Shown here: positions 58,452-64,000 of the stretch, piece after piece | Numbering within the stretch: the stretch's first letter is position 1 | How the letters are laid out: every line of letters begins with the position of its first letter | Assembly: GCA_964019415.1 (NCBI GenBank) | Contig: OZ025872.1 | Coordinates: forward strand, 7,457,322 to 7,521,321 | Length of the DNA stretch: 64,000 nucleotides | Source of the DNA: Ianthella basta | Taxonomy: Eukaryota > Porifera > Demospongiae > Verongiida > Ianthellidae | Reading direction: 5' to 3' | Program-made: the position numbers and the translations under genes | The notes under the pieces: generated by a model | What the model was told of the DNA's origin: nothing | The model's input: the letters and a program-made list of their open reading frames with translations, nothing else | Database searches by the model: none

Positions 58452-60934
58452 CTGCATGAAAGTGAGGAAAACTATACAGCTTAAGACAGCCACATCCACA
58501 GCTGAGGTGGAGTTGCACCTTATTACTAGCTAGCCTAGTACATCATGCACACGTTTGGAGGTAGCACAGCTGTACATCTACAGCATAATCACCACCTGTA
58601 ATACCATGCATCTAATCTGTCCAGTCTATCAATTGGTTTCTTTTAGAACACGTGAATGAATGCAGTTTCCTCAGTGAAGTACAAGTGATTCTACATGGGC
58701 TGCTGTACACTGCATGTGCTATATACTTTGAACAGTAATATCTGTACATGCAGTGTTGCAAGAAAACCCTAGACAACCTCATATCAAATGGCTCAGAAGT
58801 GAGCTGGATACTATGTACCATTCACCGATGAAGGCAGCTACCAGCTGTTATTTAATTGTCTGAAGTATTGTGAACTTTGACTAGTTAACCATGTCACACT
58901 TACTGTAGAAACCACTTACGCCAAACTAAATACATGACTAGTGTGCAAGACATCACGGGGTTAACTAGCCCGAGTATAAATGTAGTCATCACATGCACAT
59001 GCACCACATCACATACAGAACACACACATCTGCACACTCATACACACACAACAAAAACACACAAGTACACACTCAGTCCAGCAAGGACTCTCAATGTATT
59101 TGTATGATAACAATTACTGAAACGGGTGGGGAGTGCATGAGAAGCCCCAAAAACTTAATCAAATGAGGCAAGCAAGCCCCTAAAAGTAAATTGGCATGTA
59201 GCAGGAGTCAACAGGGGGCGGGTTTTGTCACATATCCTGCCATGCTATGTAACCACTGTAAATGTGCCCATCCTCTACCCACTGTTAGTCATGCACACAC
59301 GTCAATGATAATAGTAGTACACAAGCATGCATGCGCACTGCCTAAGAAACAAAATTCGATAAAGCAGTAAGATAGCACCCACTTTTAGTCAATTCCATTT
59401 ACACCTTTGGCCATTCATTATGAACACCGCAGCTGTGCTATCAGATAATTTATGCCCAAGCTTGAACAAACAATAGACATCACAGAGCGAGATAGCACTC
59501 TCTAAACAAGGATGGTATGGAAAGTAGCGCTGTCCTTACAGAATTTCTGAAATGTAAAGAAACTAAAATTGCTGGAGACCATGTAACGCCACCAAACTGT
59601 GTTGAGGATGTACGCAGTAGAAATTCGGCTGCCTTCACCATCTCTACATCTGGCAACATTTGATGCAGTCAACACTACAGCCCCATTACTACTATTCTAT
59701 CACCCTTCCTCCCATCTGGAACTCCTAGTCACTTACAATCAATTTAAACCAAAGCTGTATTGGTTGAGGCTATACAAGACTGGATGGAGCCTACTGAAGT
59801 GACTCTAGATCAGTACTTCTTTATACATGAGCAAGCCAATAAAGGCATTGCTATTTTCAGGCAGCACTTTCTTCTCTGGCCCTAGCTCCATTATGTCACA
59901 GCAGTATCAATATACATAATGGAGCTACGGCCGGAGAAGAAAGTGCTGCATACATTGTGCTGCATGAAACTAGCAATGCATGTATATATTGTACTAACTT
60001 GTACTGTATATACGTACATTGAGGCAATTATAATGCAGAGGTATCAATACCTCTCCAATGTATAATACAATGCATTACATCATCCCCACAGATGTTGCCA
60101 GATGTAAGAATAATGAAAAGGCTGCCTAACATTCCACTTAGTGCTGAGCCCTGCAGCATCCTTTCTTCCTAAACTTCTTATGCCAATATGATAATGCTAT
60201 GAACACAAACAGAGGATAGGTCATATGCACAAGGCACAGCTGCAACTGGCTAAGGCCAAGGAGTGTTACAGAATTCACTGCCACACTGAAAATGAAGAGC
60301 AGGCATAGCTCTGGTGGGCAAGATCCAGGGAACATCAGGGCACTTGTGGTGAACTTAATCTGATGCCGGGAAGGTTGGGGTGCTGCTATGAAGAAGTTTA
60401 CTATCTTGACACCTACTAATGTAACGGCAAGTAGCTACCCAGATGGCCTGGCCAAGGGCCTTGTAATTGGTGGTGCACTCATGAAACTTTTGATACACAA
60501 CTTCATTACATCACTTATGCATGCTATCCATTCTTTTTGTCATCATATTACAAAATGCATGACATTGTGTTCAACAGTTGCTGCTCACCCCCACAATGCT
60601 TTGCATTTGACTAGCATCATACTGTATTCAGGCACAACACTAGCTGTCACAATTATAGCACATAACTAGTTACGCATTTGATGTTAAATAGGTTTTAGGT
60701 ATCTTGAACCAAATTATGGAAATGCTAGCCAACAAGTCACAAATGAATCAGATGATAAGGCAACCCACAGCTGCCTTCATCAGTAATTGACCTTGCATTT
60801 ACGTACAGGGACAGATGAATAAATACAACAGGACAGTCAGACAACGATGTGGTCACATGAGGTATGTGTGTGCATGGAGCAAGAACTATGGTGGGAAAAG
60901 AAAACACGGTGAGTTTACAAAATGATGAATAGCA
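58452..60934. other. Intergenic DNA
   Basis: Short open frames only. ACACAC-rich stretches lie around 58985-59080. A long hairpin (59861-59949) is listed separately. The start of the small cysteine-rich gene may extend into the first part. Confidence 0.4.
59861..59949. ncRNA. 89-nt pre-miRNA-like hairpin (or tiny fold-back MITE)
   Basis: A 36-bp stem (59861-59896 with 59914-59949) has one mismatch and one G-U pair around a 17-nt loop. Arms begin GCAGCACTTTCTTCTCTGGC and end GAGAAGAAAGTGCTGC. Size and shape suit a microRNA precursor, but an ordinary fold-back MITE would look the same. Transcription is unknown. Confidence 0.3.
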
Positions 60935-61740
60935 CTAAAATGAACTAAAACAAGACATGCTGAAAGGACCTAGCACCCAAAGCACCAAAGGTAATATGCG
61001 TAGTCCAATAATGTAGTGTAGAGTTCTGGCATGGTGCCCTTCCCTTTGTTGAAGGTGGCCTGATGCTGCTGGATGTGCCAGGGCTCCTGCAAGCAATTTG
61101 TCTGAGGTTGATTTGAGGGTGTGCATGGGTCAAGGGATCTGCTGGTCTACCTAATGTATGAACAGAGGCATTCGGCACATGGTATGCTGTTGACCATGCC
61201 CTTCCTGCAGTTCATTGGTAGAGGGTCCCTCGGGTGTACCAATTCTGGTCGTAAGGTCCTAAATAGATGGAAGGTGACATGGATGGCCAACAACATCCTA
61301 TGAAGGGACTCTGACAACCCATTGAGTAAGGGAAGGGTCGACATTGCATGCCTCTGGAGGCCTCTGGTTGAGTTGCGAACTGTGCCTGTTGAAAAATGCC
61401 TGTGGGTACCCATTCCCCTGGAGGGCCTTGGCGACATGCTTTCTCTCCTCCACCCAGCTTAGACCTGACAAAGATAGGGCCTCAGCTAGCTTTGCACATC
61501 AGTGTCTTGATGATGGTTCTCTTGTGTACTGTTGGATTGTGGGTCTGAAACTCAGACACTGATTTGTGTGGGTGGCCTTGTGGTACACAGAGGAGCTGAT
61601 GGAGCCATCCTCATACCATGTTGAAAAGATGTCCAGGAAGTTGAGTTGCCTGTCTGACTCTTCTCGACCATGAACTGTGTGAACAGCTTCCACAGGAGTA
61701 CAACACACATGTCATCTACATGTGCCCTATACCCTGTACA
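60935..61740 (-). mobile_element. Decayed Penelope-like element (RT plus GIY-YIG)
   Basis: On the minus strand, upstream to downstream: RQLNFLDIFSTWYEDGS and VYHKATHTNQCLSF, typical of the Penelope-like reverse transcriptase (LPFLDv...VYRKPTHTdrYL pattern); then TFHLFRTLRPELVHPRDPLP and SIPCAECLCSYIR, the linker and the start of a GIY-YIG endonuclease; then remnants reading LAGALAHPAASGH. Several frame changes and missing parts make it inactive. Confidence 0.7.
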
Positions 61741-61984
61741 CCTTGTTGACCAGTGATGTCTGCTCAGGTGCAGCCCAAGGAACTTGTAGTGTCATGCAGT
61801 AGTCATCTGTTTATCCCTACCTGAATTAGTGTCAGGTTGTGCTAGTCTCAGTGCAGACTACTAACAGTGTAAAACAACCAAAAGTACAAGCTATGGTTCT
61901 ACATGCTGAGCATATAACTGGAGTGAGATAACTAAATTACTATTCCTGTGCTTAGCAAAATCAGTGAAATTAGATTGACCCCTG

Positions 61985-62879
61985 ATGGCATCTGAAGTTA
62001 AGAGCAAGCTAAATGAGTCTTTTGTTATCTGGCGTGCTACGTCTTTGGATGACCTTCAATGGGTGATCAAATTAGCCACAGAAGACAGTTTTTGCCCCTG
62101 TGTATAGAGGCTGAGTGTTACTTTCAGCAAATTTCTTCATTGGTAAACTGAATGGAGGGTGAATCAGTTGCATATCATTAGTCAAACCCACAGACTCTGC
62201 GCTGTTGGAGGCTGCTACATCACTTCTAAGCCTTACAAAGGACATGGCTATGGAAGGAAGTGTTTGACTTTGCTGTGGGAACAGCGACCATGTAGTGCAA
62301 CATTTAGATGCAGGCTCTAGTGCAAATTAAAGAACACAATCAGAAGGAAGGATATCACCCTTGCTGGTTAGTAAAGGTGTATGGATTCACTGCTCCACAT
62401 GCTAGCTGTCATTGTCAGTTGCTCAGATATTGCCAGTCAGCCAAGCTGACTTCAACAAGTTGTTTGAGTATAGTGCAGACATGCTGGGCACATCACAGGC
62501 ATGCAAGTACCTCCTAGCTGCATGGTTGGCTCATCTGCATAAGAGCAGCTGGGTTGCCATTGGCAACACAGGCAAAGTGATTGGATACTTGACAATGAGT
62601 AAAACTACTCGCTTTCCAGAGGATGGCTACTGTGTAGCCCCCTTCTTTGCTGATAGTGCCCCCATTGCTCGCAGCCTTCTTAAGATGGCAGTCAGCTTTG
62701 CCAGTGCGGACAACCCAAGACATAATATTGCTATGGACATTCCAGCTGATTACAACTTGGAAGGTGTGAGCATTCCGGTAAATGAACATGAGGCCAAGCC
62801 AGTTCTTGACTTATTATTCATGTCCAGAGAGGAAGTTACCGTCAAGAGTCTTAGCAAAGTGTTTGGCAATGCTAGTTAA
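61985..62879 (+). pseudogene. GNAT-family N-acetyltransferase copy, frameshifted
   Basis: From ATG 61985 the frame reads VIWRATSLDDLQWVIKLATE, the usual first strand and helix of a GNAT domain. Family-like peptides then continue collinearly but in changing frames: EAECYFQ, FFIGKLNG, CISLVK, CYITSKPYKGHGYGRK (the acetyl-CoA-binding R/Q-x-x-G-x-G/A-type loop) and FDFAVGTATM. From about 62412 to the stop at 62879 a 155-aa second half is intact: VAQILPVSQADFNKLFEYSA, then GKVIGYLTMS and GYCVAPFFADSAPIARSLL, resembling the C-terminal half of two-domain GNAT enzymes (Acetyltransf_18 type). There is no intron and there are at least four frame changes plus a stop at 62093-62095 in the 5' half. A retrocopy or decayed gene is likely; the second half could still be expressed. 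Confidence 0.65.
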
Positions 62880-64000
62880 CAACTCATGTGAAAGCAGGTG
62901 TCTAAACTGAATACCTATTTCATTTGAATTGCATTCAATCATTTATTCATGCCACCTTGGGCATTTCTTTGTATTGTGGTATCCCTCCGTATAAAGGATC
63001 ACACAGAAAAATTATAGGACAAGTGCATGAGACACTGCCTGCTGTCCCAACCACACACAACTACTGTACAATGAACGTGCCACAACCATTAGCTGTTTCA
63101 GTGTGGACTTAGTACGTATATAGTGACTGCCTAAATCAATACATAATACGTGCATGGCATTGCTAAGCACAAAGTACTGTTGATGTGTAAGGATGATGGT
63201 GGTTGTGTCTGTATGTTGTACTATACATTGAAAGAGAAGTGTTGTGCATTCTTGTGCAGGGACTAAAACTGATGAACAAAACCCCACGAGGAAAGGCTGT
63301 TCACCATATGGTGCCAACCTTACTTCTAAGTGGAAATGTGGCTTCGTGTAGGAAGTGCACTCAACGTTTTTGGTATTTACTGTAGTTTGTTCTTATTTTT
63401 CTTCTCTATTTTCAGGTGCTGTAGTGTGCGTAGCTCACAGAAAAGGAATGAGGGGGAATAGCTAGATATATTACAACACTAGTACATTTCAAAGGGTTGC
63501 AATCCTTTCCTACACACTAGAAAACATTTTCGCAAGTTCTAATTACAGATACCTCCAAATGTGGAGATCATTGAAATTGCACTAAATTTACAAATTAAGC
63601 TGGTACGGTCAGTTCCAAGGCATGTCGAGCAGCACTGTTCCAGACTCATTATTTTCAAACTTCATCTCTCTCACATTTCAGGAAACTAGTGTATCCCTGG
63701 TACACTAGTGGAAAACAGAGAATGCCAGAATAACGATAAAATAGCAAAGTCCCTTGTGCAGTAACAGCTCTTGCTATGGTATGCTTCTGTGCAGAAATGC
63801 TTCAAATGAAACAAAGGGGAGTAGGCATACTGACAATCAACCCAAAAGTTATGCGTAATTGCTTCCTTGAACAAACTAATCAGCTGATTAAAGAGGTGCT
63901 TAAGAATAACTCAAAGACAGTTGTAAACTTGCTATACACCCACTGAGGTGAGCCTGCATTAGTTAATGGGACCTGGACTACTTTACCTTTTCCGCCATGA
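62880..64000. other. Right end of window, no gene seen
   Basis: Only short open frames without domains. The region could contain non-coding parts of a gene continuing beyond the window. Confidence 0.4.

Noticed and set aside
62093..62130. A 28-bp mini-intron to rescue the GNAT reading frame
   Set aside because: Too short for splicing, and family-like residues (EAECYFQ) are encoded inside it in another frame, so a frameshift is the better explanation.
1..64000. CRISPR arrays, operons, rRNA genes
   Set aside because: No regularly spaced short repeats with unique spacers, no co-directional compact gene strings and no rRNA-like sequence were seen; the DNA is that of an animal nucleus.

Overview
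The window is animal nuclear DNA, most probably from a sponge (Porifera, likely a demosponge). Genes are split by GT-AG introns, some very short (64-66 bp) and some several kb. Promoters carry TATA boxes, there are no bacterial-style operons, and the non-coding DNA is packed with fold-back MITEs, tandem repeats and decayed non-LTR, Penelope-like and integrase elements. The sponge assignment is inference from this style and from the expanded HSPA12-type Hsp70 family; no species marker is present.

Layout. (1) 324-46435 is a cluster of four paralogous HSPA12-like atypical Hsp70 genes (three on +, at 324-6394, 16103-20696 and 21140-24881; one on -, at 34285-46435). All four share one architecture: two short exons carrying the N-terminal ATPase half, and one large exon of about 1.2 kb carrying the rest. 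Both introns are in phase 0 at homologous positions. Intron 2 ranges from 1.9 to 8.6 kb and holds most of the repeats. (2) 11395-15691 (-) is a nine-exon gene for a coiled-coil protein of about 508 aa, possibly related to mitochondria-eating protein (MIEAP/SPATA18). It is head-to-head with the second HSPA12 gene across about 410 bp. (3) 26.6-32.8 kb, with a related block at 7.9-10.6 kb, is a repeat complex containing a 1.8-kb segment duplicated about 3.15 kb downstream. (4) 47.3-50.6 kb holds a MITE, an intron-split integrase gene that is now broken, and LINE remains. (5) 52115-56674 (-) is a lysosomal alpha-N-acetylglucosaminidase (NAGLU) gene, about 820 aa, with an unusual C-terminal cysteine-containing module. 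(6) 57.7-58.5 kb (-) is a probable small cysteine-rich, zinc-binding protein gene. (7) 60.9-61.7 kb (-) is a decayed Penelope-like element, followed by a frameshifted, intron-free GNAT acetyltransferase copy (61985-62879).

Functionally the window combines a stress/innate-type chaperone ATPase cluster, a possible mitochondrial quality-control factor sharing a promoter region with one of them, and a lysosomal hydrolase. Points most worth following: a 57-bp perfectly identical tract shared by HSPA12 copies 2 and 3 although flanking silent sites have diverged; a heat-shock-element-like site beside the TATA box of copy 4; the NAGLU C-terminal module; the MIEAP-like divergent partner; and several long hairpins. 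All exon structures were deduced by eye from splice signals, reading phase and paralogue comparison.
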